Positions 1 to 6,537 of a stretch of DNA of 22,483 bases are shown in pieces; positions within the stretch are counted from its first letter, which is position 1; each line of letters begins with the position of its first letter. Position numbers and translations under genes: made by a program. Below the pieces are notes generated by a model that made no database searches, had not been told where the DNA came from, and worked only from the letters and a program-made list of their open reading frames with translations. This DNA comes from UBA7960 sp964624065 (lineage in GTDB: Bacteria > Bacteroidota > Bacteroidia > Bacteroidales > UBA7960). Location: assembly GCA_964624065.1 (NCBI GenBank), contig CAZUWF010000035.1:1-22483 (forward strand), written 5' to 3'.

Positions 1-51
1 AACAAAGTTTAAACAAAATAAAAATAAATTTGTGCTAAATGCACAACAGGT
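1..51 (-). repeat. 51-bp terminal inverted repeat, left copy, with hairpin
   Basis: This stretch is identical, base for base, to the reverse complement of 22431-22481; position i pairs with 22482-i, and the match breaks at position 52. It contains a 6-bp hairpin (TTGTGC at 30-35, loop TAAAT, GCACAA at 41-46). Read on the minus strand, the hairpin is followed by a T-rich tract and a GTTTAAAC palindrome (7-14). It begins directly after the tandem stop codons of pepD, so it could act as a weak terminator for that gene. What the repeat belongs to (insertion-sequence end, dispersed terminator element, assembly break) cannot be decided here. Confidence 0.95.
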
Positions 52-53
52 TA

Positions 54-1529
54 TTAATTGTCTATAGATACTTCTACCGGCGCATTTTCTAAAGTTTCCA
101 CCAAATAATCCCAGAAAAGCTTAACAGTTTTAATGTTTACCTTCTCGTCGGGCGAATGTGGGTTGCGAATTGTTGGGCCGAAGGAAATCATATCTAGGCC
201 GGGATATGCACCTGCCAAAATTCCGCATTCCAGGCCAGCGTGAATAACCTTCTGGGCTGGCACCTTGCCGTACTTGTCCAGGTAAACCTGGCTCATGGTT
301 TTGAGTATAGGCGAGTTCAGGTTTGGTTTCCAGCCAGGGTAAGAGCCATAAGTTTTTACCTTGGCTCCTCCAAGTTCGAACACTGCCCGAAGCATATTGG
401 CAAGATCATACTTTGCCGAATCAACCGAACTTCGCGACAAGGAAGCAACTTCAATTTTTCCGCGACCCGATTTGACAATTGCCAGGTTGGTGCTTGTTTC
501 TACCACCTCGGGCATATCGCTAATCATACGCATTGCGCCGTTGGGGCAAGCATATAGGGTATCGAAGAGTTTTTTCGATACCGCCCCTTCAATTATTGAT
601 TCTGGGGTGTTAGCTTTTGACAAAATGATTTTCAACCCCGGATCGGCCTCTCCAAGTTCTTTTGCAAAGGTGGCTATGCAGCTTTCAACCAGCTTCTCCA
701 ACTCGCCTGTGTTTGATTCAAGGATTGTAACCAAAGCCATAGCCTCGCGCGGTATTGCGTTGCGCAAACTTCCACCATCAATGGCAGCAAGCTCAAGGCC
801 TAAGTTACGGGATGCTTCCCACAAAATGCGATTTAAAATCTTGTTGGCATTTCCACGGCCAAGATTAATATCCAGACCCGAGTGTCCTCCTTTCAAGCCC
901 TTAACCTCTAATTTGTAGGCCACGTGGCCCAAAGGCACAACCTGTTCTTGGTAATCGAATGTAGCCAGGGTGTCCACGCCACCTGCACAACCAATGTAAA
1001 GTTCACCCTCATCCTCGGAGTCGAGGTTTATTAAAATCCTTCCATTTAGCAAGCCAGGTTTAAGCTCGAAGGCACCCGTCATTCCGGTTTCCTCGTCAAT
1101 GGTAAGTAAGACTTCCAGAGGCCCGTGCTTGAGCGAATTATCTTGCAGTACCGCAAGGGCTGCGGCTGCGCCTATACCGTTGTCGGCACCAAGAGTAGTT
1201 CCTTTAGCTTTCACCCAATCGCCATCCACAATGGGTGTGATTGGGTCTTTTTCAAAATCGTGAACGGTATCGTTGTTTTTCTGTGGAACCATATCCAGGT
1301 GGCCTTGCAAAATTATCCCGGCACGGTTTTCCATTTCCGGTGTTGCAGGCTTGCGAATAATAACGTTGCCTACGTGGTCAACGAAAGTTTCCAATCCTAA
1401 ATTTTCGCCGAAAGTCTTGGCGAATTCGATGATCTTTTCCTCTTTCTTTGATGGATGCGGAATTTTGCAAATGTCTTCGAAAATAGACCAAAGCCTTTTT
1501 GGGTCAAGGGTGCTTAGTACTCTGCTCAT
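54..1529 (-). CDS. pepD: Aminoacyl-histidine dipeptidase / cytosolic nonspecific dipeptidase PepD (M20 family)
   Basis: A 491-residue cytosolic di-zinc metallopeptidase that hydrolyses dipeptides such as Xaa-His; the length is normal for PepD. Visible M20 signatures are GHLDMVPQKN with metal ligands H77 and D79, LGADNGIGAAAALAVL with bridging D116, the catalytic pair in DEETGMTGA (E146/E147), LINLDSEDEGELYIGCAGG near 166-184, and the C-terminal ligand H458 in RNPHSPDE. The lid or dimerisation domain sits between about residues 205 and 390. The ATG start gives the canonical N-terminus (MSRVLSTLDPKRLWSIFEDI). It lies downstream of bcp on the same strand after a 155-bp gap with its own promoter candidate and a hairpin, so it is probably transcribed separately. 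It ends in tandem TAA stops that abut the terminal inverted repeat. Confidence 0.96.
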   Translation of the reverse strand: MSRVLSTLDPKRLWSIFEDICKIPHPSKKEEKIIEFAKTFGENLGLETFVDHVGNVIIRKPATPEMENRAGIILQGHLDMVPQKNNDTVHDFEKDPITPIVDGDWVKAKGTTLGADNGIGAAAALAVLQDNSLKHGPLEVLLTIDEETGMTGAFELKPGLLNGRILINLDSEDEGELYIGCAGGVDTLATFDYQEQVVPLGHVAYKLEVKGLKGGHSGLDINLGRGNANKILNRILWEASRNLGLELAAIDGGSLRNAIPREAMALVTILESNTGELEKLVESCIATFAKELGEADPGLKIILSKANTPESIIEGAVSKKLFDTLYACPNGAMRMISDMPEVVETSTNLAIVKSGRGKIEVASLSRSSVDSAKYDLANMLRAVFELGGAKVKTYGSYPGWKPNLNSPILKTMSQVYLDKYGKVPAQKVIHAGLECGILAGAYPGLDMISFGPTIRNPHSPDEKVNIKTVKLFWDYLVETLENAPVEVSIDN

Positions 1530-1570
1530 ATTGGATTTTTTTAATTGTTGGGGTATCTTTACAGTGGTTA

Positions 1571-1602
1571 GAAAAAAAGTTGGTGCACGAACCCGCGCGC
1601 CA
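1571..1602 (-). terminator. Intrinsic-terminator-like hairpin between bcp and pepD
   Basis: On the minus strand the sequence folds as TGG, A/C mismatch, GCGCG, tetraloop GGTT, CGTGC, CCA (paired arms 1581-1589 and 1594-1602). It is followed by AC and seven T residues (the A tract at 1572-1578 on the plus strand). This has the form of a rho-independent terminator for bcp. It lies downstream of the pepD promoter candidate at 1637-1666, so it would be inside the pepD leader and could also attenuate pepD. Confidence 0.55.
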
Positions 1603-1636
1603 TCCCAATAGCCCTATCGTGTCAGGCGGGATTTCA

Positions 1637-1666
1637 CAAAGGTAAGAAAACCACAAGATTCACAAA
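1637..1666 (-). promoter_or_regulatory. Bacteroidota-type promoter candidate for pepD
   Basis: Minus-strand TTTG (1663-1666), an 18-bp spacer and TACCTTTG (1637-1644) match the TTTG / TAnnTTTG consensus. Transcription would start near 1630, giving a leader of about 100 nt before the pepD ATG. Confidence 0.5.
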
Positions 1667-1684
1667 CAAGGAAAAGAAAAAGGG

Positions 1685-2137
1685 CTACTTGATAATCTGC
1701 AAGAAATGGTTTTTTGTGTCAACCTTCTCTATCACTTCCGATATTGCACCGCTCTGGTCGATCACGAAAGTAACACGGTGGATTCCGTCATACTGGCGAC
1801 CCATGAACTTTTTTGGACCCCAAACGCCGTATGCGTTAAGGACCACCTTTTCGGTATCGGCTATAAGCGGAAACGGCAGCTCGAACTTCTCGATGAATTT
1901 TCGGTGCGATTTTTCATCGTCGGCACTAACGCCAATCACCTTGTAGCCATTAGCCATTAGGGCATCATAATTATCCCGAAGACTGCAGGCTTGGGCGGTG
2001 CAGCCAGGGGTGTTGTCCTTGGGATAAAAGTAAATTACCAATTTGTTGCCCAAAAAATCTTTGAGGGAAATTGGATTGCCATTTTGATCCTTGGCGCAGA
2101 ATTCTGGGGCTTTGTCGCCCGGTTTCAGGTGAGTCAT
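1685..2137 (-). CDS. bcp: Thiol peroxidase Bcp (peroxiredoxin, AhpC/TSA family)
   Basis: A 150-residue thioredoxin-fold peroxidase that reduces hydrogen peroxide and alkyl hydroperoxides in the cytoplasm using thioredoxin. The active-site segment FYPKDNTPGCTAQACSLRD is intact, with the peroxidatic Cys at residue 46 and the resolving Cys at 51, the Cys-X4-Cys arrangement of the Bcp/PrxQ class. N-terminal LKPGDKAPEF and the later VIGVSADDEKSHRKF segment are also typical. Full length, with an ATG start. First of two minus-strand genes at the left end; pepD follows after a hairpin. No clear TAnnTTTG promoter is visible upstream. Confidence 0.96.
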   Translation of the reverse strand: MTHLKPGDKAPEFCAKDQNGNPISLKDFLGNKLVIYFYPKDNTPGCTAQACSLRDNYDALMANGYKVIGVSADDEKSHRKFIEKFELPFPLIADTEKVVLNAYGVWGPKKFMGRQYDGIHRVTFVIDQSGAISEVIEKVDTKNHFLQIIK

Positions 2138-2438
2138 TTTGGGGGAGAATTAAAGCGTTTGAAAATTTATGGAGATTATGAGCCTAATTATTGATTTGTT
2201 GAATAGTTTATTTGTCTTGACGTTTAGCGTGGTTGATTTAGCGTTACCTCGCCTTGAACCTTTGTTGTTAAACTGGGTGTGTTTCAACCTATAACTCTCA
2301 AGTACAGTTACCAAACATCGCAAACCACCTATTGGTTCAATTGCTGGAGGTTTTCTTGCCTTAATCAATTAAGCCATAATCAAATTTGTCAATCAAAAAA
2401 TCCTTACTTTTGCCACTCCAATACCAATAACGGTCAAT
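2138..2438. other. Divergent intergenic region between bcp and the YciO-like gene
   Basis: 301 bp, AT-rich, with no credible gene. It holds the promoter candidate of the plus-strand YciO-like gene at its right end. A CTTAAT-CA-ATTAAG palindrome at 2360-2373 lies about 10 bp upstream of the -33-like element. The only open frame across it (minus strand, 72 codons) has no recognisable protein character. Confidence 0.6.
2385..2412 (+). promoter_or_regulatory. Promoter candidate for the YciO-like gene
   Basis: TTTG at 2385-2388 and TACTTTTG at 2405-2412 (perfect TAnnTTTG) are separated by 16 bp, slightly shorter than usual. The predicted start near 2419 leaves a leader of about 20 nt before the ATG at 2439. 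Confidence 0.5.
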
Positions 2439-3059
2439 ATGTTACTGAAAATTTATCCCGAAAATCCAAGCCCCCGTTATATCCAGCAGGTTATCGAATG
2501 CGTTAAAGATGGTGGCATAATAATATATCCCACCGACACCATTTATGCCATTGGGTGCGACATGTATCAACCAAAGGCGGTTGACCGAGTTGCAAGGGTA
2601 AAGGGAATCAAGGCCGACAAAGATATTTTTTCAATCATTTGCCATGACCTTAGCCACATATCTGACTTCACCCGACCTTTTAACACCAGTATTTACAAGG
2701 TGATGAAAAGGGCTCTTCCCGGTCCGTACACTTTCATTTTAAATGCCAATAACCAGGTTCCGAAAATTTTTCAAAGCCGCCGGAAAACCGTAGGCATCAG
2801 GATTCCTGACAATTCAATTGCACGGCTTCTGGTAACCGAGCTTGGCAATCCCCTGGTTTCAACATCGGTGCGCGATGATGACGAAATTATCGAATACTCC
2901 ACCGACCCCGAATTGATTTACGAAAAATACCAAAACCTTGTGGACATTGTTATTGACGGTGGCTTCGGCGGCAACCAGCCATCAACGGTAATTGACTGCA
3001 CCAGCGAAGAGATGGAGGTAATAAGGCAGGGAAAGGGCGAGGTTGATTGGCTCTTGTAA
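2439..3059 (+). CDS. YciO-type YrdC/Sua5-domain protein (threonylcarbamoyl-AMP synthase superfamily)
   Basis: A 206-residue single YrdC-domain protein. The superfamily makes threonylcarbamoyl-AMP from threonine, bicarbonate and ATP for the tRNA t6A37 modification. Visible signatures: GGIIIYPTDTIYAIGC (25-40), LPGPYTFIL (93-101), KTVGIRIPDN (116-125) and PLVSTSV (138-144). The overall sequence, including IYPENP at the start and VIDCTSEEMEVIRQGKGEV at the end, follows the E. coli YciO branch rather than TsaC. In the substrate-binding KxR motif the Lys is present (K55), but the Arg position is Ile (KGIK instead of KGRP), so genuine t6A synthase activity is uncertain. It is followed after 11 bp by a rhodanese-fold gene, probably in the same transcript. 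Confidence 0.88.
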   Translation: MLLKIYPENPSPRYIQQVIECVKDGGIIIYPTDTIYAIGCDMYQPKAVDRVARVKGIKADKDIFSIICHDLSHISDFTRPFNTSIYKVMKRALPGPYTFILNANNQVPKIFQSRRKTVGIRIPDNSIARLLVTELGNPLVSTSVRDDDEIIEYSTDPELIYEKYQNLVDIVIDGGFGGNQPSTVIDCTSEEMEVIRQGKGEVDWLL

Positions 3060-3070
3060 AATTCAAAGTT

Positions 3071-3457
3071 ATGAAAAGCATTTCTCCTTCTCAAGTTTCA
3101 AACCACTGCAATGAAGGGGCAATTTTTCTTGACATCAGGGAAGAGTTCGAAACGGCAGCACGTAGATTCGGCGTGCCAAACACCTTGTTCTTGCCTTATT
3201 CGTGCCTGAATAGCAATTTAGACAAGCTGCCCCGCGAGAAGGCAATAATTGTGGCCGACAGTGTGGGGATTCGAAGCAAGGAAGCGGTATTGTTTTTAGA
3301 AAAACAAGGATTCGAAAATGTTATAAACCTGGCAGGAGGGATTGTTGATTGGGAACGAACAGGACACACGGTTATCATTAATCCCAATGAAATGCTCCAC
3401 GGACAGTGTGTTTGCACTTTAAGGAGCGCATCAGGAAAAAAATCGGATTTCAAGTAA
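3071..3457 (+). CDS. Rhodanese-like domain protein with Asp in place of the catalytic Cys
   Basis: A 128-residue single rhodanese-fold protein. Typical features are IFLDIREEFE (18-27), IIVADSVGIRSKEAVLFLEKQGF (59-81) and VINLAGGIVDWERTGH (84-99). In the active-site loop the usual Cys-X-X-G-X-R-S reads D63-S-V-G-I-R-S, so the nucleophilic Cys is Asp and classical sulfurtransferase activity is not expected. The C-terminus carries an HGQCVC segment (C113, C115) that could supply thiols or bind a metal. I chose the ATG at 3071 because it follows the upstream stop by 11 bp and starts the protein just before the first strand; an upstream in-frame start at 3047 would overlap the YciO-like gene. The function is unknown. 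Confidence 0.85.
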   Translation: MKSISPSQVSNHCNEGAIFLDIREEFETAARRFGVPNTLFLPYSCLNSNLDKLPREKAIIVADSVGIRSKEAVLFLEKQGFENVINLAGGIVDWERTGHTVIINPNEMLHGQCVCTLRSASGKKSDFK

Positions 3458-3474
3458 ATTTTCCCAGAAAAATC

Positions 3475-3504
3475 TTTGTATTCATAAAATATTATTTAAC
3501 TTTG
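3475..3504 (+). promoter_or_regulatory. Promoter of the membrane protein / regulator operon
   Basis: TTTG (3475-3478), an 18-bp spacer and TAACTTTG (3497-3504) make a near-ideal Bacteroidota promoter. The -7 element is embedded in the left half of the operator palindrome at 3499-3515, so a protein bound there would block it. Confidence 0.7.
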
Positions 3505-3521
3505 CATTACAAAGTACTTTT
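3499..3521 (+). promoter_or_regulatory. Palindromic operator, copy 1 (ACTTTG-N5-CAAAGT + ACTTTT)
   Basis: ACTTTG (3499-3504), CATTA, CAAAGT (3510-3515), then ACTTTT (3516-3521). CAAAGT and ACTTTT together form the perfect palindrome AAAGTACTTT, so the site has three alternating half-sites. It overlaps the -7 box and ends 2 bp before the ATG at 3524. The same arrangement recurs at 4444-4466. The likely ligand is the winged-helix protein encoded at 4138. Confidence 0.7.
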
Positions 3522-3523
3522 AA

Positions 3524-4138
3524 ATGAAAACTCCTGAAAAAGACCTCAAAGAAATCAAGCACATAATGGAACGGAGCACCCGTTTTATCTCGCTTAGTGG
3601 CATATCGGGCGTGATGGCAGGTATTTATGGTCTGGTGGCCGCCTCCCTCGCTTACTATTGGACTTACTACCCATATCTTCCCACCGGATATAGAAACCTT
3701 TACATCAACGACCCGGTAATTGCTACCAAACTTGTGGTTACCGCCTTGACGGCCCTTGCCCTTTCTTTTGCAACGGCTGTTTTTTTTAGTTTCAGGAGTG
3801 CCCGAAAAAAAGGGTTGAAAATTTGGAACAATTCAAGCAGGCGGTTTCTTTTTGCCTTAGTTATACCCCTTGCCGCAGGCGGATTTTTCATAATTGCAAT
3901 GATATTAAGCGGAAACAATGGTGTAGTTTCGCCCGCTTGCTTAATTTTTTACGGCCTGGCTTTAATCAATGCATCCCATCTTACGTTTGGCGACATTAAG
4001 TATTTGGGATACATCCAAGTTTTATTGGGTCTAATTGCAGCATTCTTGCCAGGGTATGGTTTGATTCTGTGGGCTATTGGCTTCGGACTTCTTCACATCG
4101 TTTACGGCGTTTTGATTTATATAAAACACGAAAAATAG
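3524..4138 (+). CDS. Multi-pass membrane protein co-transcribed with a winged-helix regulator
   Basis: A 204-residue protein with a charged cytosolic N-terminus (about 1-20) and about six hydrophobic segments, near 23-45, 66-90, 109-129, 135-152, 160-175 and 178-200. No catalytic motif or named family is recognisable. Its TAG stop overlaps the GTG start of the regulator (TAGTG), a sign of translational coupling, and the operator palindrome sits just before its ATG. The arrangement of a membrane protein followed by a small HTH protein under an autoregulated promoter suggests a sensing or partner role for the membrane protein, but this is inference from context only. Confidence 0.85.
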   Translation: MKTPEKDLKEIKHIMERSTRFISLSGISGVMAGIYGLVAASLAYYWTYYPYLPTGYRNLYINDPVIATKLVVTALTALALSFATAVFFSFRSARKKGLKIWNNSSRRFLFALVIPLAAGGFFIIAMILSGNNGVVSPACLIFYGLALINASHLTFGDIKYLGYIQVLLGLIAAFLPGYGLILWAIGFGLLHIVYGVLIYIKHEK

Positions 4139-4428
4139 TGGCTAACGAGTTGCATAAAGTGTTTGAAAGCATCGTAAGGCTCAAATTAATGGCGGTCCTT
4201 ATGGTAAACGAAAGGTATGATTTCATTTCGTTGAAGGAGTTGCTTGAGGTTACCGATGGCAACCTGGCATCTCACCTTAAAACCTTAGAGGGTTTGGGGT
4301 TAATAAATACCTTTAAATCGTTTGCCGGAAGGAAGCCTCGAACTGAATATTCAGCAACCCCAAAAGGGAGAATGGCTTTTGAGGACCACCTCAAGGCACT
4401 TGAAGATTTGATAAGGGAGCACTCATAA
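4138..4428 (+). CDS. Winged-helix transcriptional regulator (HTH_34 / ArsR-MarR-like)
   Basis: A 96-residue DNA-binding protein that is a single winged-helix domain. After helix 1 (about 4-22) comes YDFISLKELLEVTDG, then the recognition helix near 40-52 (DGNLASHLKTLEGLG). A basic wing with a Tyr follows (SFAGRKPRTEYSATPKG, about 61-77), then a C-terminal helix (FEDHLKALEDLI) for dimerisation. No metal-binding Cys cluster is present. I chose the GTG at 4138 because it overlaps the TAG of the upstream gene by one base and gives the family-like N-terminus; an in-frame start at 4069 would lie within the membrane-protein gene. It probably dimerises on the ACTTTG-N5-CAAAGT palindromes at 3499 and 4444, repressing its own operon and creD. 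Confidence 0.88.
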   Translation: MANELHKVFESIVRLKLMAVLMVNERYDFISLKELLEVTDGNLASHLKTLEGLGLINTFKSFAGRKPRTEYSATPKGRMAFEDHLKALEDLIREHS

Positions 4429-4443
4429 TTTTTTTATCTTTTT

Positions 4444-4466
4444 ACTTTGTAAATCAAAGTACTTTT
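4444..4466 (+). promoter_or_regulatory. Palindromic operator, copy 2, upstream of creD
   Basis: ACTTTG (4444-4449), TAAAT, CAAAGT (4455-4460), then ACTTTT (4461-4466), the same three-half-site layout as copy 1 with a different 5-bp spacer sequence. It is 24 bp upstream of the creD ATG. The overlapping TTACTTTG (4442-4449) is one base off the TAnnTTTG -7 box, but no -33 element at proper spacing is visible, so an independent creD promoter is only possible. Confidence 0.7.
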
Positions 4467-4490
4467 TCAAACAAATTTAACTAACAAAAA

Positions 4491-5846
4491 ATGGAAACTA
4501 AAGCAAAACAATCTGGCACCAAAGCGATGATTAATCAAAACTTTACAACGGTAAAGCTTTTTATGATTGGCTTTCTCACGTTGGTACTTATGGCACCAAA
4601 ATTTATGGTAGATGACTTGATTACGGAAAGAAAAAACAGGCTCTCGAATGCCGAAGAGGAAACAATGAAACAATGGTCGGGAGCCCAAACCCTTACGGGG
4701 CCTTACCTTTCGATACCATACAAAGAAAAGACACTGATGAAAGAGGGAGACAAAAATGTAGAGGTGTGGCACGAAAGAACTGCGTTCTTTTTTCCCGATG
4801 AGCTGGAAATTATCACCAGCCTTGAAGGAATTCCCTTGAAAAGGGGGATTTTTGAAATGGTGGTTTACAATTCGACCCATAAAATTAATGGCAAATTCTA
4901 CGACATTCGGCCGGGCAGCTTGGGTATAAGCAAAGAACTTATGGACTTTTCGCGCGCGAGGGTACATGTTGGGATTAGCGATCTTCGCGGGTTGGAAACC
5001 ATTCCAACCTTGATTTTAAATGGTAAAAATGTAGGTGCCGAACAGTTTTCCGACCAAGTAAACGAAATATCAGGTATTAAGACCAACCTGAATTTGGAAA
5101 AAGGGGAGCCGGGTTTTGACTTTTCCATTGGAGTAAAACTAAAGGGAAGCCGGAGTGTTAAATTTGCACCATTGGGAAAATCAACAATTATTAAAATGAC
5201 CGGCGACTGGAAAGACCCAAGTTTCTTCGGTAATTTCCTGCCCGCTTTCCGCAACGTGACCAGTACCGGATTTGAGGCCAATTGGAGCGTGAATAATTTC
5301 AACAGATCTTTTGGCCAGGAGTTTAGCCACAAGCTTCCCAAAATAGACGACGACAGCTTTGGTGTTTCATTAAAAATGCCCGTTGATCATTATCAAAAAA
5401 GTACGCGAGCAACAAAATATGCTGTCATTGTCATAATTCTGGGGTTTCTTTCAATGTTGTTGCTCGAACTGATAACCAAAATAAGGATTCATTTTTTTCA
5501 ATACACATTGGTTGGGCTTGCACTGGTTCTGTTTTATTCGGTGCTGATAGCCATTTCAGAACATTTGGGGTTTAACTGGGCTTACGTGATAGCCTCAATT
5601 TCAAACATTTTGCTGCTGGGTTATTATTCCTTTTCCTTTGCGAAAAAAAGATCCCATTCAATAGTGTTTGCCACTATTCTCACAGCATTTTATGCCTTCA
5701 TATTTGTTTTGGTGCTAGAGCAGGAATACTCGCTGCTAATCGGCAGCCTGGGGTTGTTTACGGCACTGGCTGCAACAATGTTTTTTTCGCGGAAAATTGA
5801 CTTGTTCGCTGGTAGGGAACAAATCGAACCAGAAGAAAAAGACTAA
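4491..5846 (+). CDS. creD: CreD family inner-membrane protein
   Basis: A 451-residue integral membrane protein, the same size as E. coli CreD. One N-terminal membrane segment (about 21-39) is followed by a large periplasmic-type domain (about 40-305) containing the CreD-like QTLTGPYLSIPYKEK stretch and a duplicated beta-rich layout. Five hydrophobic segments then follow near 309-330, 338-357, 362-382, 391-411 and 413-433, and a short charged tail. In E. coli, CreD belongs to the CreBC regulon and is linked to envelope integrity and colicin tolerance; the molecular activity is not established. No CreBC two-component genes are nearby. Instead the gene follows a winged-helix regulator and carries its presumed operator. 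It ends at a strong terminator. Confidence 0.92.
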   Translation: METKAKQSGTKAMINQNFTTVKLFMIGFLTLVLMAPKFMVDDLITERKNRLSNAEEETMKQWSGAQTLTGPYLSIPYKEKTLMKEGDKNVEVWHERTAFFFPDELEIITSLEGIPLKRGIFEMVVYNSTHKINGKFYDIRPGSLGISKELMDFSRARVHVGISDLRGLETIPTLILNGKNVGAEQFSDQVNEISGIKTNLNLEKGEPGFDFSIGVKLKGSRSVKFAPLGKSTIIKMTGDWKDPSFFGNFLPAFRNVTSTGFEANWSVNNFNRSFGQEFSHKLPKIDDDSFGVSLKMPVDHYQKSTRATKYAVIVIILGFLSMLLLELITKIRIHFFQYTLVGLALVLFYSVLIAISEHLGFNWAYVIASISNILLLGYYSFSFAKKRSHSIVFATILTAFYAFIFVLVLEQEYSLLIGSLGLFTALAATMFFSRKIDLFAGREQIEPEEKD

Positions 5847-5879
5847 GAACAAATCTATCGAAACAATAATTGGTAATTT

Positions 5880-5909
5880 AGCAGGGTCAATAGCCCTGCT
5901 TTATTTTTG
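5880..5909 (+). terminator. Rho-independent terminator after creD, with an overlapping -7 box
   Basis: The perfect 7-bp stem AGCAGGG (5880-5886) / CCCTGCT (5894-5900) with a 7-nt loop is followed by TTATTTTTG. The T tract also contains TATTTTTG (5902-5909), a perfect TAnnTTTG -7 box that could start the VOC gene transcript about 20 nt before its ATG. No -33 element at normal spacing is seen. Confidence 0.8.
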
Positions 5910-5934
5910 CTCCTGAATTACACCACAGAAAAAA

Positions 5935-6327
5935 ATGAAAATACACCACGTGGAGAAAATTCTTTTCGTGTCAGACCTTGCCCTCTGTCGCGATTTTTAC
6001 AAATCACTGCTTCAAGTTGACCCCCAAACCGACGTGCCGGGGATTGTGGAATTTAGATTGTCGGCATACTTCATTTTGGGCCTAATGCCACTCGAGGGGA
6101 TAAGTCGAATTCTTGGGCCTGAAACAATTAGGCCCGACATAAAAGGCATCCCGCCAAGGAGCGAACTATACCTTTTGGTAAACAACCCGGAAGAAATGTT
6201 CTCGAGAGCGCTGTCATTGGGAGCCACAATCTTGAGCCAGGTGCTGGAAAGGAATTGGGGGCATATGGTGGGCTACGTGGCCGATCCTGAGGGAAATGTC
6301 CTTGCATTTGCCCGACAAATTACCTAA
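5935..6327 (+). CDS. VOC superfamily protein (glyoxalase / bleomycin-resistance fold)
   Basis: A 130-residue protein with the two beta-alpha-beta-beta-beta modules of the vicinal oxygen chelate fold. The first module is HHVEKILFVSDLALCRDFYKSLL (from residue 4) to LSAYFILGLM (about 43-52). The second runs from SELYLLVNNPEEMFSRALSLGA to the family-typical GYVADPEGNVLAFARQ near the end. Members bind metal or sequester small molecules; the substrate cannot be inferred. It starts at an ATG and stands as a single gene between the creD terminator and the pcm promoter region. Confidence 0.9.
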   Translation: MKIHHVEKILFVSDLALCRDFYKSLLQVDPQTDVPGIVEFRLSAYFILGLMPLEGISRILGPETIRPDIKGIPPRSELYLLVNNPEEMFSRALSLGATILSQVLERNWGHMVGYVADPEGNVLAFARQIT

Positions 6328-6332
6328 CTTTG
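6302..6332 (+). promoter_or_regulatory. Promoter candidate for the pcm operon
   Basis: TTG (6302-6304), a 20-bp spacer and TAACTTTG (6325-6332) overlap the 3' end of the VOC gene. The predicted start near 6339 would give an unusually long leader of about 200 nt before the pcm ATG. The region 6328-6537 has no recognisable gene but is comparatively GC-rich, with short hairpins such as GGTCG-CCT-CGACC. Confidence 0.5.
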
Positions 6333-6537
6333 TTGCAAACCAAAATTGGCAGCCTGTAAAAACACAAGCTGGGTTTTCTTGAAACAAGTTTGAACAAGAA
6401 CCAGGGGCCCAAGTGTCGGTCGCCTCGACCATTTGAAGGGCAAACCCCGGCTGAAAGGTTGTATGGGCTGAAAAAGGAAGCCACCCAGGGCCGATTTTTG
6501 GAAAGCAAGGCGGTTGAACGAACAAAAAAGCAATACC

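Noticed and set aside
7..14. GTTTAAAC palindrome as a recombination or origin site
   Set aside because: An 8-bp AT-rich palindrome within the terminal repeat; too short to support a specific function.
361..918. 185-codon open frame on the plus strand
   Set aside because: Lies entirely antisense to pepD, which has complete M20 motifs; the translated product has no family character.
2150..2368. 72-codon open frame on the minus strand upstream of bcp
   Set aside because: No recognisable protein character, and it sits in AT-rich promoter sequence.
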